A stretch of DNA of 31,061 bases from the NCBI GenBank assembly GCA_000375685.1, contig AQVQ01000008.1, positions 1-31,061 of the forward strand. Direction: 5' to 3'. The notes beneath the pieces were generated by a model, which saw only the letters and a list, made by a program, of their open reading frames with translations, ran no database searches and was not told the DNA's origin. The number at the start of each line of letters is the position of its first letter. Positions within the stretch are counted from its first letter, which is position 1. The DNA is from a crenarchaeote SCGC AAA261-N23 (GTDB lineage: Archaea; Thermoproteota; Thermoprotei; Gearchaeales; Gearchaeaceae). The position numbers and the translations under genes are program-made. Below are positions 17,384 through 27,550 of this stretch, piece after piece.

Positions 17384-19197
17384 TTTTCTAAATTTGGTAA
17401 TATATCTTCGTAATATGCCCTTATTAATTCTCCATAACTCCATGCTTGAATTATGCAACCCTTTGGAGCTTTTGGCTCTAAGCCATCAAATATTTCTGGT
17501 AAATACGTCATGCTATATAGAGGTTTAAAATAGTTTAAAAGATCAATCGCTTTTTCTCCTGCTTTTATGCTGGCTGTTATATAAAATCCTGCCAACCAAG
17601 GCCAAACTGAACCGTTATGATAAGCTGAATCCCTTGAATACCAATCACCTTCATATCTTGGCTTAAATTTTTCATCTTTGTAAGATAAGCTTCTTAAACC
17701 ATAAGGAGTGAGTAAATGTTCATCAACTAGCATTTTGTAATCTCTGAAATTCGTTAATATTGGAAAGGGCAATGAAAAACAAAGAATAAAGTTGGGCCTG
17801 ATCGATTTATCATCAGGATCAGCTACATCTAAAACTATTCCGTTGTTTACAAAAATAGAAGAAAAATAATCTTCGATTCTATCTCTTATCTTTAAGAATT
17901 TTTGATTGAGCTTTTTGCCAAGTTCATGTGCAAAATAATCTAAACAAGATAAAGCATTATACCAAAGTGCATTAACTTCAACAGGTTTTCCTATTCTAGG
18001 AGTAAAAACCGTTTCTCCTAACTTCGCATCCATCCACGTCAAAGGGGCTTTTTTTGTTCTTATAAAAACGCCATCTAAATCAAAATATTCATTTCCTTTT
18101 ATGTATGCGTTTATTATTCCTGTACATTTCGGATACATAGAACGTAGGAAACTCTTATCCTTAGTATACTGATAGTATTTATAAACTGCATAAATGAACC
18201 AAAGTGATGAATCTACTGATATGTAATCTTCTTCCTTTGAAATTCTTATAGGAATTATTCCGTTTTTCATCAAGCTTGCATAAAGCTCAATTAAATTTTT
18301 TGCATGTTCAAACCTCTTTCCTAGCAAGAGAATACCTGGTAAGGAAATGAAAGCATCCCTCGCCCAAGGACCAAACCAATAGTAACCAGCTATTATATTA
18401 TTTCTAACGAGTAATAGATTTGAAGCTTTTACCATTTTTTCCATGAAATCAGGGTATTTGTTGTTAAACTCTAGCCTTTTCAAATATCTTTCTTTAACTT
18501 CATCGAAATCTTTTTCATTTAAATCTTCTGAAGAAATCTGAACTGTAAAGCTTTTTAAGTTCTCTAATCTGAAAAATCCAGGACAATAAAGATCTTCTTC
18601 TGAATTTGTTCCTCTTTCCTTTTCTACTGGATATTGAAAATTATAATACCAATCTTCCCTCTTTTCGAAGCTTGCAGGTAATGAAATGAATAATCTGTTG
18701 CTTCCGTCTTCAAAGATTACCTTTTTATTTACCGATACTTTAAATTCTTTTTCTCCTTTCTTTATTATCCTATGATTTATCCTAAAAGAAAGTAAAGGGA
18801 AAAGTTTAATTTGATATTTTGCTTCCTTATTAGTTGAATATCTTATCAAAACAATGTCCTCATCTGGATCTATTACTATTTCCTTCGTTATTTCCAAATC
18901 TTTAATCTCATATTTGAAAGTTGGGATTGGAAATATTTCATAACTTGAAATTACCTCATAACCTTTAGGATATATAACACCTGGATAATAATTTGTATCT
19001 AAGCTATAGTTGTTTCCATCATAGCTTATCTCCTCAAATAGTTTAGATAGAAGAACGAATCTATCATAATATTCTGAAACGTTTTTAACAAAAATTCCAT
19101 GATATGTCCTAGTATTTGCGAAACTAACGGTAGAAGAGGAATAACTTCCATTGTTATTCGTTATTATCCATTCAGACCTTATTTCTTCAAATTTCAT
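17380..19197 (-). CDS. Glycogen debranching enzyme (amylo-alpha-1,6-glucosidase)
   Basis: A 605-residue archaeal-type debranching enzyme that removes alpha-1,6 branches. The N-terminal GDE domain opens with EWIITNNNGSYSSSTVSFAN (9-28) and TRTYHGIFV. The C-terminal (alpha/alpha)6 domain has WFGPWARDAFISLPG (274-288, Asp281), then LTWMDAKLGETVFTPR and VEVNALWYNAL, and ends with SVWPWLAGFY. All are hallmarks of the amylo-1,6-glucosidase family. It is the first gene of the operon debranching enzyme-glycosyltransferase-GH57, with stop and start overlaps between all three. The ATG lies 35 bases from the left end of MITE copy 2, within an 18-bp tandem repeat, so its promoter is either squeezed between them or lies inside the element. 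Confidence 0.93.
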   Translation of the reverse strand: MKFEEIRSEWIITNNNGSYSSSTVSFANTRTYHGIFVKNVSEYYDRFVLLSKLFEEISYDGNNYSLDTNYYPGVIYPKGYEVISSYEIFPIPTFKYEIKDLEITKEIVIDPDEDIVLIRYSTNKEAKYQIKLFPLLSFRINHRIIKKGEKEFKVSVNKKVIFEDGSNRLFISLPASFEKREDWYYNFQYPVEKERGTNSEEDLYCPGFFRLENLKSFTVQISSEDLNEKDFDEVKERYLKRLEFNNKYPDFMEKMVKASNLLLVRNNIIAGYYWFGPWARDAFISLPGILLLGKRFEHAKNLIELYASLMKNGIIPIRISKEEDYISVDSSLWFIYAVYKYYQYTKDKSFLRSMYPKCTGIINAYIKGNEYFDLDGVFIRTKKAPLTWMDAKLGETVFTPRIGKPVEVNALWYNALSCLDYFAHELGKKLNQKFLKIRDRIEDYFSSIFVNNGIVLDVADPDDKSIRPNFILCFSLPFPILTNFRDYKMLVDEHLLTPYGLRSLSYKDEKFKPRYEGDWYSRDSAYHNGSVWPWLAGFYITASIKAGEKAIDLLNYFKPLYSMTYLPEIFDGLEPKAPKGCIIQAWSYGELIRAYYEDILPNLEN

Positions 19198-19228
19198 TTA
19201 AGTTATTATTTTCATTTAAGTTATTATC
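19193..19228. repeat. 18-bp tandem repeat at the debranching enzyme start
   Basis: TTCATTTAAGTTATTATT (19193-19210) is followed by TTCATTTAAGTTATTATC (19211-19228), 17 of 18 bases equal. On the reverse strand each unit contains AACTTAAATGAA, so the sequence around the debranching enzyme start codon is doubled; only the inner ATG leads into the gene, because the outer one meets TAA after five codons. It directly abuts the left end of MITE copy 2. Confidence 0.85.
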
Positions 19229-19231
19229 TTT

Positions 19232-19572
<341 letters not shown>

Positions 19573-19593
<21 letters not shown>

Positions 19594-22500
19594 ACTACCT
19601 TCTACTTTTGCTATTTCTTTTGATATCAGATACAAGCTGTATATTGTTTCGCAATTTTGTTCAAGATACTTTGCTATCTTATCTGATAAGAACTTAGTAA
19701 AGTTCTTCCATAGACTTCTTTTTTCTTGCATTATTCTTTGTATTGATCTATTTATCTCCATTGATAAGTCAAGCAAATTAACTTCACGTTTTACGTTGAG
19801 CATTTTTTCTAGCTCTTCAAGTGGAGTCAAATTCATATTCAAAGAGTCAGCTATGTTTTTCTGAACTTCAATAAGCTTGTTCTCAACTTGCAAATTTTGA
19901 ATGATATAGCCTAGTGATTTTATTTTGTATTTTTTAATAACTTCATTAAAGCCGCTTAAGTTGTATACCAAGATGGTGAATTCTTCATCAACCAACTTGC
20001 TCAAGTTTTTAATGGAATCTTCAAAATTCTCTACCCTTGAATCTTCTATGAACATGACTTTTGTGAACTTACTTTCGCCATCAAATATAGAAAAGCCAAA
20101 CAATCCAATTGAAGAATCATCATTAAAGGGTACGTCAATAAGATCTAAGCTTGCAAGCTTTAAAGAATAGCTTGGCTTAGGTATTGAGATCTCCATTCCT
20201 TTAAATTTGGCCAATATTTTCTCTTCAAGAAGAATATAATCAAGAACTCTAATTGCAGCCTTTTTTGCTATATTCCAGTCTAAATCATATTTTAAAAAAT
20301 CACCATATGAATACTCATCCAACATTTCAAAAAGAACCTCATCGATTTCCTTAGGCTTATAATTCTTAACCAACTCTCTTACTTTAAGCCAATCTAACTT
20401 TTTTATTAAACCAGCACATTCAGGTTCATGAAGGCCAAAGAATTTTTTATCTCCGAATTTTCCAACATCATACATTATAGTTTCAAAAGGAATTTGCATT
20501 TTCATCCTCAGTATCAACATTATGTATGTTAGACCAATTCTTATCAACGATGTATCCTCTTTTGGATCAAGCTCGTAAAATGCGCCATATGTATAATCTG
20601 AATACTTGCCATAAGTAGCACTAGGGATATCGAAAACTTTTTTATCATAGTAAACGATCGTTCTTTCTCCTACCGTTTTAACCCTTGGTTTAAAGCTTTT
20701 TAACTTCCAATGAACACGATTTGGTAGTTTTAAATATGTACCAAAGCCTTTTCTTGGAGGAAAAACAACACATGCTACCTCTGAATGAAGTCTTCCATAA
20801 ATGAAATCATTGAGTAAAGAAACATTTTCCTTCCACTTTATTTTTGTTTCTTCATATTCTTCTATTACCTGTGCAAAGGCTTCATTTTTGTACAAATTTG
20901 CTTCGTTTAATTTTTCTTCAAAAACAGCCATAACAACTCTCCCAGATTCTCCTCCTAATTTATGTTTTGTAACAACGGCTTCCTGCGAATAATCAAAGCA
21001 ACCTATTTGAAATTTCTCAACTAAATCGCAATGTGAAATTTCTTCAAGGTAATATTTTTGATCTTTATCGATTAGTATCCTATTTATTCCATATGGAGGA
21101 GCGAATTCGTAGAAATTGAGTTTGTTCATAACTTCTTTTCCTCTTATGGATAATTCTCCCCCAGATACCAAGCCAAGCTTTTTGAGAAATTCCAATTCCT
21201 CCTTTTTTATCTTAGATCTTAAGCTGGGGGAAGTATATTTTATTAAAGATTCGAAGAGAATCCTATATTCATTATCATTATTTATTATTACTTTTTCAAT
21301 CGGTAGATTAAGCCAATCATTCAAGGATTCGATCCCCCTTAGAAGAAGCGTTCTATCCCATTGACCGCTTGGAACAATTATTGTTTCTGAAAATTTCAAT
21401 TCTTCCCTTCTTCCTTTTCTTCCTTCTCTTTGATAAAATTCTCTTAAACTATCTGGCAAACCTATGTGAACAATCCTTCCTATTGCGCCAATATCAATTC
21501 CTTGGGAAAGAGTTTTAGGAGATATGATTATCTTAACCTTTCCTTTTCTTGCACCCTCTTCAATTTCCCTCCTTAATTCCTTTGATACAAGATGATGATG
21601 TGTAGCAACTTTATTCCTTTGGTCTTCAGGAAGTTCAAGTCTTATTCTTCTTGCAATTTCTTCAGCCCTGCTTATTCCTCTGGTAAAAACAAGAGTAACA
21701 CAATCATCGTAAACGTATTGCCTAAGGAAGTTTGTTAAATCAAAATCTATATTTCCTATTTCGATTTCTTGACCCCTGAAAAACTCGATGACTTTAAAGT
21801 AATTATTTTTGAATCTCTGATAATCATTCAAATATTCTTCAATTTCTTTAGGCAAATTCTTGATGTTGTTTTTTTCCTCCCTTATCCTTTCCCATATCTT
21901 TTTAAGGTTTCTTCCTAGAACAACATAGGTTCTGTTTTCTACACGGAATTGTTTACCCTCAATTATAGCAGTTTCCCTACCGTTGACTTCTTTGAAGAAT
22001 GAAGCCAAGTCTTCAGGATTTTCTATCATAGCAGTAAGAGACATTATTTGGAATTTTTTATCGCATATAAGGCTAAGTATGTTTATCATTCCTTGTATAA
22101 GCGCTATGCCTCTTGGTGTGTAGAAATCTATTTCATCGAAAACCAAGAAATCTATCTGTCTTATAAAGCTACTTAGAATCGATTTTAAGTTCTTAGTAAT
22201 TCGTTTTATTTCATACATTAAAAAAGCAGGATTTGTAACAATTATAGATTGATTTGAAATTATTTCATGGAGCTTTGAAAACTTGTATTCTTGAAGTAAC
22301 TCTGCTTTTCTTAAAGAATCGATAGATAGAGAATTAATTTTCAGCCTTTCTGAATAGGTTTCTATTCTTTTAATTTGGTCTGAAGCAAGGGCAAGTGTAG
22401 GATAAACAACCAAAGTTTTCAAACCATGCTTCATTGCATAAACTATCCAAGCTTCCGTTTTCCCTGAACCTGTTCCAGATTTAAGAATTACATTCTTCCC

Positions 22501-22686
22501 TTTCAAAAGTTCATCGTAAGTTCTTTTTTGGTGCAAGTAAAGAAATTTATTTGCAATATTTAGTCCTTCAAATTCAGGAATTATATCGATGAATCTTACA
22601 TTTGATTTTTCAGGCAAAACAGGTTCATCTATGTAACTATAATATTCAAGATTAAGTTTTTCAAATAATTCTTTTGAATCAATCAT
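19573..22686 (-). CDS. Large SF2 DExH-box helicase with degenerate RNase H-like domain
   Basis: A protein of about 1037 residues with both RecA domains (numbering from a TTG one codon upstream): Q-like LHQKRTYDELLKGKNV, Walker A SGTGSGKT at 71-78, VVYPTLALA (95-103), DEID at 185-188, SLTAM (motif III-like), and motifs V-VI SPKTLSQGIDIG and EFYQREGRKGRR. This layout resembles the YprA/MrfA and Lhr-like repair helicases. After a unique region comes a segment (845-925) that reads like a YprB-type RNase H-fold nuclease with its acidic residues altered. The C-terminus is helical. I start at the ATG at 22686. The last codons (TDLLPS and stop) come from MITE copy 2, so the native C-terminus is altered. 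It is divergent from the PqqD-like gene. DNA repair is the likely field; the exact role is unknown. Confidence 0.85.
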
Positions 22687-22747
22687 CAATTGAATTGATT
22701 ATAATAATAGAGTAACATTTAAATAATTTATAACAAATAGACTTTGC

Positions 22748-23005
22748 ATGGAAACGCAACAAAAATACCATAGGAAAGGTAGAATAGAAAGAGAAGAAGA
22801 TGGAACTTTGGTTTTGATAAACGATCAGAATCAAGGTTATATAGTTGATGAAGCTATCGCTTATGTCTGGGTTGAATGTGATGGAAAAACTGAAGATGAA
22901 CTTGTAGATACTTTTAGCCAAGGAGTTGACGTTGATAAAGAAGATTTAAGAAAGGATATAAGGGTTATAATAAACAAGCTTAAAGAAGTAAATTTGGTTG
23001 AATAA
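22748..23005 (+). CDS. Small PqqD-like protein
   Basis: An 85-residue protein whose core, YIVDEAIAYVWVECDGKTED then ELVDTF..GVDVDKEDLRKDIRVIINKL, fits the winged-helix PqqD fold, with the usual helix-CDGK-helix pattern and a terminal helix ending in EVNLVE. PqqD-like domains bind peptide leaders in RiPP pathways, but no radical SAM enzyme or precursor peptide is in this window, so the role here is open. Two genes downstream on the same strand are trmY and XPD, with short gaps (26 and 39 bases), so a shared transcript is likely. The start is an ATG 61 bases from the divergent helicase start. Confidence 0.7.
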   Translation: METQQKYHRKGRIEREEDGTLVLINDQNQGYIVDEAIAYVWVECDGKTEDELVDTFSQGVDVDKEDLRKDIRVIINKLKEVNLVE

Positions 23006-23031
23006 ATAATTAAAAATTCTTATTATTTTTT

Positions 23032-23622
23032 GTGTATGAATTTGCATTGTTTGCCAGAAAAGCCCTTACTAAACCTTTTAATCTAGAAGACTTAGTTGGA
23101 GCAAACAGAATGGACTTGGTAGCAAGGACTGCCTCAAATGCTCTTTTCTATTCACATGGAATAAGAAAGGATGTAATTTTTTATGCTTCTTTAAACGGTC
23201 CTCCAAGACCTCCTTTATTGATAAAATTTGAAGGATCAAAAATAAGAGGAATTTTTCAGGATGAGAAAAGTATTGCGAAAATAATAAATGACTGCATTAA
23301 AAAAGCAGCTAGCAGTAAGGAAGTTGAAGTATATGAAGGAGTTTATGTAAGCAAGAAATCATTTGAGGATTTAATAAAGTCCGCAAAAGATAAAACAATT
23401 TACTATCTTCATGAAAAAGGTGCTGATATAAGGAAAACTGAGATAGTAGAAAATTCTTTATTTGTTTTAGGAGACCATATAGGAATTCCTAAGAAAACGG
23501 AAAACTTTATTGAAAGAATGGGTGCAATTAAGATTTCTTTAGGACCATTAAGTTATCTTTCTTCCCAATGCGTTACTATTGTATTGAACGAAATAGATAG
23601 AAGGAAATACAACTTTAGTTAG
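23032..23622 (+). CDS. trmY: tRNA (pseudouridine-54-N1)-methyltransferase TrmY
   Basis: A 196-residue SPOUT-fold protein matching archaeal TrmY (DUF358), which methylates pseudouridine 54 in the T-arm of tRNA using S-adenosylmethionine. Family signatures: FNLEDLVGANRMDLVART (16-33), ALFYSHGIRKDV (37-48), NGPPRPPLLIKFEGS (55-69), the SAM-binding knot with FVLGDHIGIPKK (144-155), and SLGPLSYLSSQCVTIVLNEI (169-188) followed by DRR. The start is GTG at 23032, because the nearby ATG at 23036 is out of frame. The length is normal. Confidence 0.93.
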   Translation: MYEFALFARKALTKPFNLEDLVGANRMDLVARTASNALFYSHGIRKDVIFYASLNGPPRPPLLIKFEGSKIRGIFQDEKSIAKIINDCIKKAASSKEVEVYEGVYVSKKSFEDLIKSAKDKTIYYLHEKGADIRKTEIVENSLFVLGDHIGIPKKTENFIERMGAIKISLGPLSYLSSQCVTIVLNEIDRRKYNFS

Positions 23623-23661
23623 AACTATTATTAGTTTAGAAATACATAATTAATTCATTAA

Positions 23662-25539
23662 ATGAATTTAGATACATCATATTTTCCGTATAAGTTCAGA
23701 GAAGATCAAGATAAACTTTTCAAATTCGTTCAAGAAAAAATTAGGTATAAAAATTTAGTTATATCAGCCCCTACTGGTTACGGAAAAACTTCTGTTGTTT
23801 TGGCTGCATTGCTTCCATATGCAAAAGAAAATGATTTAAAAATACTGTGGTCAGTAAGGACAGGCCCTGAAACAGATAGACCAATTGAAGAGCTTAAGAA
23901 AATAAGTTCACTTGAGAGTTTGAAGGGAAAAGTTTACGGAGTTTCAATAAGAGGAAAGAAAGATATGTGCTTACTAAAGAAAGAATTAAGCGGAGAACTT
24001 GATTACGAAGATGTAGCTTTCTTCTGTAGGAACATGATAAAGAATAAATCATGTGATTATTACAATAGGCTGAACTATGTATATGTTCCCTATCAAGATG
24101 AACCTTTACTTTATACTGAAATTTTGAAACTCGGAGAAAAATACAGGATTTGCCCTTATTATTATCAACTATACCAAATAATTGATGCAGATGTAATAAG
24201 CGTAAACTACAACTACATTTTCAATGAATACATTAGCTGGTCCTTAAAGAATAAAATGGATTTCAGAAGCACAATATTGGTTGTTGATGAAGCACACAAT
24301 CTTCAATTCCTGCTATCTTCATTAAACAACAAAGAAATAAGTCTAAGTACTGTTAAAAATGCTGCTAAGGAAATCGAAGAATATGAAATAACAGATAAGG
24401 AAGTTAAAGAATTCCTTAGCTTATTAGAAAATCTTTTGAGTAAGGTCCTAGTTTATCTTAAATCAAAGGAAAAAGAAGACATTAGTCTGCCTTATAAAAA
24501 GATTGTAGAAAAGTGCAATATAAAGGATGAATCGATATTCGAAAAAATAGTACAACTGGGTGCGAAAGTAAGATTGAAGAAATTGAGAGAGAATAAATCC
24601 CCAAGATCCAGTCTTTACAGGCTAGGAGACTTTTTCTTAACTGCAAAGGAAATCGCCAACATTGAAGGAGTGGAGATATTGGCTAGCATTAAAAAGGACA
24701 ATTTGTATCTAGAAATCTTTGATATGAGAACAAAGGAAGTTTTCGCAAACATTTGGAATAAATTCCATAGAGTTGTTTTACTATCAGGAACTTTAGGTTC
24801 AATAGAACAATTTTCTGAAATTATAGGACTAGAAAACTATGAAGGAACTTATCATTGGTATAAACCAAATCCCAAACTTCATCTTTCGATTATAACTAAT
24901 TTCATAACAACAAAAGGCGAAACTTTAAGCAAAGAAATGGCTATGCAATATGTAAATTCTATAGAAAAGTTTGTAGAAGCTTTAAATGAAAACATAGCAG
25001 TTTTCTGCGCAAGCTATAGAATAATCGATGATCTAATTGAAAACGGGCTTATTGAAAAAATCAAAGAAAAAAATAGAAAAATTTTCGTTGAACGACAAGA
25101 TATGGAAGCATCAGAAGCAAAGAAAGTAATGGATGAATTTAAGAGAGCTGCCTATGAAAACAAGGGTGTTCTAATAGCTTCAGCTTCAGGAAGGTTTGCT
25201 GAAGGAGCCGATTTCCCTGAAAAAGAACTTGAAGGGGTTTTCTTAGTAGGAATACCATTCGATAGGTTAACCACGAAGACTTTTCTCTTAATAAAATATT
25301 ACAGGAAAGTATTTGGAAAAAGCAAAGGAAGATTTTATGCTTATACATTACCTGCATTAAGAAGGGCATCCCATGCCATTGGAAGAGCAATAAGATCTCC
25401 AGAAGATAAGGCTGTGTTTATTCTTGGAGATAGAAGATATAAAAACTACATGAAATTTTTACCAAATTTTGCACGATACAATTTAAAGTATGCTAGAAAT
25501 GAAGAAGACATTTACAAGTTCGTAAAGGGATTTTATTGA
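23662..25539 (+). CDS. XPD/Rad3-family DNA helicase
   Basis: A 625-residue 5'-3' helicase of the XPD/Rad3 group, involved in DNA repair in archaea. Walker A APTGYGKTS at 36-44; four cysteines for a 4Fe-4S cluster at 103, 122, 131 and 164; an ARCH-like insertion; DEAH at 209-212; LLSGTLGS motif; and motif VI RASHAIGRAIRSPED near the C-terminus. All four cluster ligands are present, so it should be an active iron-sulfur helicase. It is longer than the Sulfolobus XPD proteins (about 550 residues), mostly through lengthened middle loops. It is probably in a run with the PqqD-like gene and trmY. Its last seven bases overlap the convergent hydrolase gene. Confidence 0.92.
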   Translation: MNLDTSYFPYKFREDQDKLFKFVQEKIRYKNLVISAPTGYGKTSVVLAALLPYAKENDLKILWSVRTGPETDRPIEELKKISSLESLKGKVYGVSIRGKKDMCLLKKELSGELDYEDVAFFCRNMIKNKSCDYYNRLNYVYVPYQDEPLLYTEILKLGEKYRICPYYYQLYQIIDADVISVNYNYIFNEYISWSLKNKMDFRSTILVVDEAHNLQFLLSSLNNKEISLSTVKNAAKEIEEYEITDKEVKEFLSLLENLLSKVLVYLKSKEKEDISLPYKKIVEKCNIKDESIFEKIVQLGAKVRLKKLRENKSPRSSLYRLGDFFLTAKEIANIEGVEILASIKKDNLYLEIFDMRTKEVFANIWNKFHRVVLLSGTLGSIEQFSEIIGLENYEGTYHWYKPNPKLHLSIITNFITTKGETLSKEMAMQYVNSIEKFVEALNENIAVFCASYRIIDDLIENGLIEKIKEKNRKIFVERQDMEASEAKKVMDEFKRAAYENKGVLIASASGRFAEGADFPEKELEGVFLVGIPFDRLTTKTFLLIKYYRKVFGKSKGRFYAYTLPALRRASHAIGRAIRSPEDKAVFILGDRRYKNYMKFLPNFARYNLKYARNEEDIYKFVKGFY

Positions 25540-26147
25540 AGGAATCTTTTATTAAATAAAAACTTCTCCACAACTTCGTTGAAAAGTTCAGGATTTTCCC
25601 AATGCGGGACATGTCCTACGTTTTCCATAACGAATAATTCGTTTGATTTTATATTTGAACTGAGATATTTTGCAGTTTCGATTGGAATTATTTCATCTTT
25701 TTCTCCCCATATTATTAGTACAGGAACTTCAATGCTCTTTATGCAACTCATGAAAACATCATTTTGCTGGAAAGTTGGAACATAGCAATCCTCCAATATT
25801 AAGCATTCAACATCCTTCCGATTAATACAATAATATTCTATTGCAACGTATCCCCCAAATGAGTTCCCAATAATGCAAATTTTATCATAACCTTCTTTTT
25901 CAAGAATTGTTTCAAGAAGAATAACATAATTTTTGGATAATTCTTCAAGAGTTTTATTTCTGATATACGGCAAAGATGGAGCTATAACTTTTAGTTTTTT
26001 AGAAAAAAATGGAATAACGTATCTCCAAGTACCTGAATGTCCATGCAGTCCATGAAGAAGAAGTAAAACTCTATTTCCGCTTCCTTCTACTCTGTAGCTT
26101 ATTTTTGTATTATCAATAAATAATTCTTTGTTGTCTAATGAAAACAC
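25533..26147 (-). CDS. Alpha/beta hydrolase, short form
   Basis: A 204-residue alpha/beta hydrolase with all catalytic residues: LLLHGLHGHSGTW oxyanion region (29-41), nucleophile Ser96 in GNSFGG, Asp151 in WGEKDEIIP, and His179 in NVGHVPHWENP. It is shorter than the usual 250-280 residues because almost nothing remains of the cap domain between strands 6 and 7. An esterase or lipase-like activity is likely; the substrate is unknown. The start is GTG, sharing its first base with the last base of the stomatin stop (TAG/GTG), so it is probably coupled to that gene. Confidence 0.88.
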   Translation of the reverse strand: MFSLDNKELFIDNTKISYRVEGSGNRVLLLLHGLHGHSGTWRYVIPFFSKKLKVIAPSLPYIRNKTLEELSKNYVILLETILEKEGYDKICIIGNSFGGYVAIEYYCINRKDVECLILEDCYVPTFQQNDVFMSCIKSIEVPVLIIWGEKDEIIPIETAKYLSSNIKSNELFVMENVGHVPHWENPELFNEVVEKFLFNKRFLQ

Positions 26148-26974
26148 TAACTTTTTTCTTCTTTCTTTTGCTGTTGTTTTGCTGCACCTGTTAAATCTGA
26201 AACGCTAACTAATCCCATTGAAGGAATACCTGGGCCAACAGTCATCATGTTTGCAGGTATCAGCATTAATGTTCCCCTTCCTTGAAGACCTAGTTCGTAA
26301 AGAATGTTCATCCATCTGAGCTGTAAACCATATTGACTTTTTTCGTAAAGTGATGCAGCTTCTATCATTTTACTTGCTGCTTCATATTCTGCCATAGCTA
26401 AAGTAACTCTTGCTCTTCTTTCTCTTTCTGCTGCAGCCTGCCTTGCCATAGCTTCTTGTAGAGTAGTTGGAATTATAATATCCCTTATTTCTACTGCGGT
26501 AACCTTTATTCCCCATGTTTCAGTCTTTTGATCAATTATAGCCCTAGCTTGTGCACCTATCTTCTCTCTTTCCGCCAAAAGTTCATCAAGTGTCACGCCA
26601 CCTATTACTTCCCTTAAAGTTGTTTGAGCTGCCAATTGCGTACTTAAAATATAGTTTTCAACATTCAAAACAACCTTCGTCAAATCAACAGGTTGATAAT
26701 ACATTACAGCATCAACATTTACAGGAACGTTATCCTTAGTTAAAGTCTGCTCAGTTTTAAAAGCTTGTGTTTGTAGCCTTGTTGAAATAACAAATGGAGT
26801 CCTTCCTATTATTGGGATGATGTAGGTTATTCCTGGACCTTTAAAGCCTCTGAACCTACCAAGAACTAAATAAGGTGCTCTTTCCCACTCTTTGAAAATT
26901 CTGATTCCTGAAAGAAATATGATTGCAATTATTAATACAAGTATTGAAATTGCAATCGTAGTAGCTAAATCCAT
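26147..26974 (-). CDS. Stomatin/SPFH-domain membrane protein
   Basis: A 275-residue stomatin-like protein. One N-terminal membrane segment (about 5-23) is followed by the SPFH domain with PGITYIIPIIGRTPFVISTR (47-66) and TLDELLAEREKIGAQARAII (split after EKIG), then a helical, alanine/glutamate-rich coiled coil (about 175-205) and a lysine-rich tail. Such proteins form membrane-associated oligomers and commonly work with NfeD proteases, which is the next gene on this strand. Here the two are separated by 576 bases rather than adjacent. It overlaps the alpha/beta hydrolase by one base. Confidence 0.93.
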   Translation of the reverse strand: MDLATTIAISILVLIIAIIFLSGIRIFKEWERAPYLVLGRFRGFKGPGITYIIPIIGRTPFVISTRLQTQAFKTEQTLTKDNVPVNVDAVMYYQPVDLTKVVLNVENYILSTQLAAQTTLREVIGGVTLDELLAEREKIGAQARAIIDQKTETWGIKVTAVEIRDIIIPTTLQEAMARQAAAERERRARVTLAMAEYEAASKMIEAASLYEKSQYGLQLRWMNILYELGLQGRGTLMLIPANMMTVGPGIPSMGLVSVSDLTGAAKQQQKKEEKS

Positions 26975-27550
26975 ATGTTAAATTAAGTTAAATTAGTATT
27001 AAACTTTGATTTTATTATAACAATTTTAAAGAAAGAATCATTAACAAGTCAAATCTTTATAATGAATTCTGGAGAATATAAAAAGGAGAAATAAATCGAC
27101 TACTTCTTCAGGTTCCAAAATTTTTTACATTGATGTGAAGCTATACGCAAATTTTTTCTCTAAAATTTCCAATAATTGGAACCTCTTCAAAATTAACTCC
27201 CATCTCTAAACGAAGAAGAATAATTTATATTAAATTTTGTCTATAAAATTTAGATAATGCTTATCGTTATCGCTTCTGATAACTTATCGCATAGTATTAA
27301 TTGATATTCTAAAATGATATTAACTTAATATTGACTACCTAGTATGCAAGCTCTTTAATGAGAGATTCTCTTTTATCTCATTTGATACCCTAATTTATTA
27401 ATAAAATTGAAGTATAAGAACCACGAAATATTCCCTTATGGAAAGGGAGATATTGCATCATTAGATATTATGCATGATATACTCAAGGCTGGTATTTTAT
27501 TGTTAATTTAGGTCTAATAATGCAACAAAAACATAATTAAAAAGTTCTAT
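26975..27550. other. 576-bp non-coding stretch between NfeD and stomatin genes
   Basis: No convincing gene. It is AT-rich with several short inverted repeats: AGGTTCCAA (27110-27118) with TTGGAACCT (27176-27184); AATGAGA (27357-27363) with TCTCATT (27376-27382); and a hairpin TCCCTT/AAGGGA (27432-27448). On the reverse strand around 27172-27060 a short broken frame reads like protein (LEILEKKFAYSFTSM, stop, KILEPEEVVDLFL), so it may hold a decayed gene or small element. Nothing is certain. Confidence 0.5.

Noticed and set aside
17384..17458. N-terminal extension of the glycogen synthase-like glycosyltransferase
   Set aside because: It would overlap the debranching enzyme by 79 bases and adds no GT-B sequence; the TTGA overlap start at 17383 is better.
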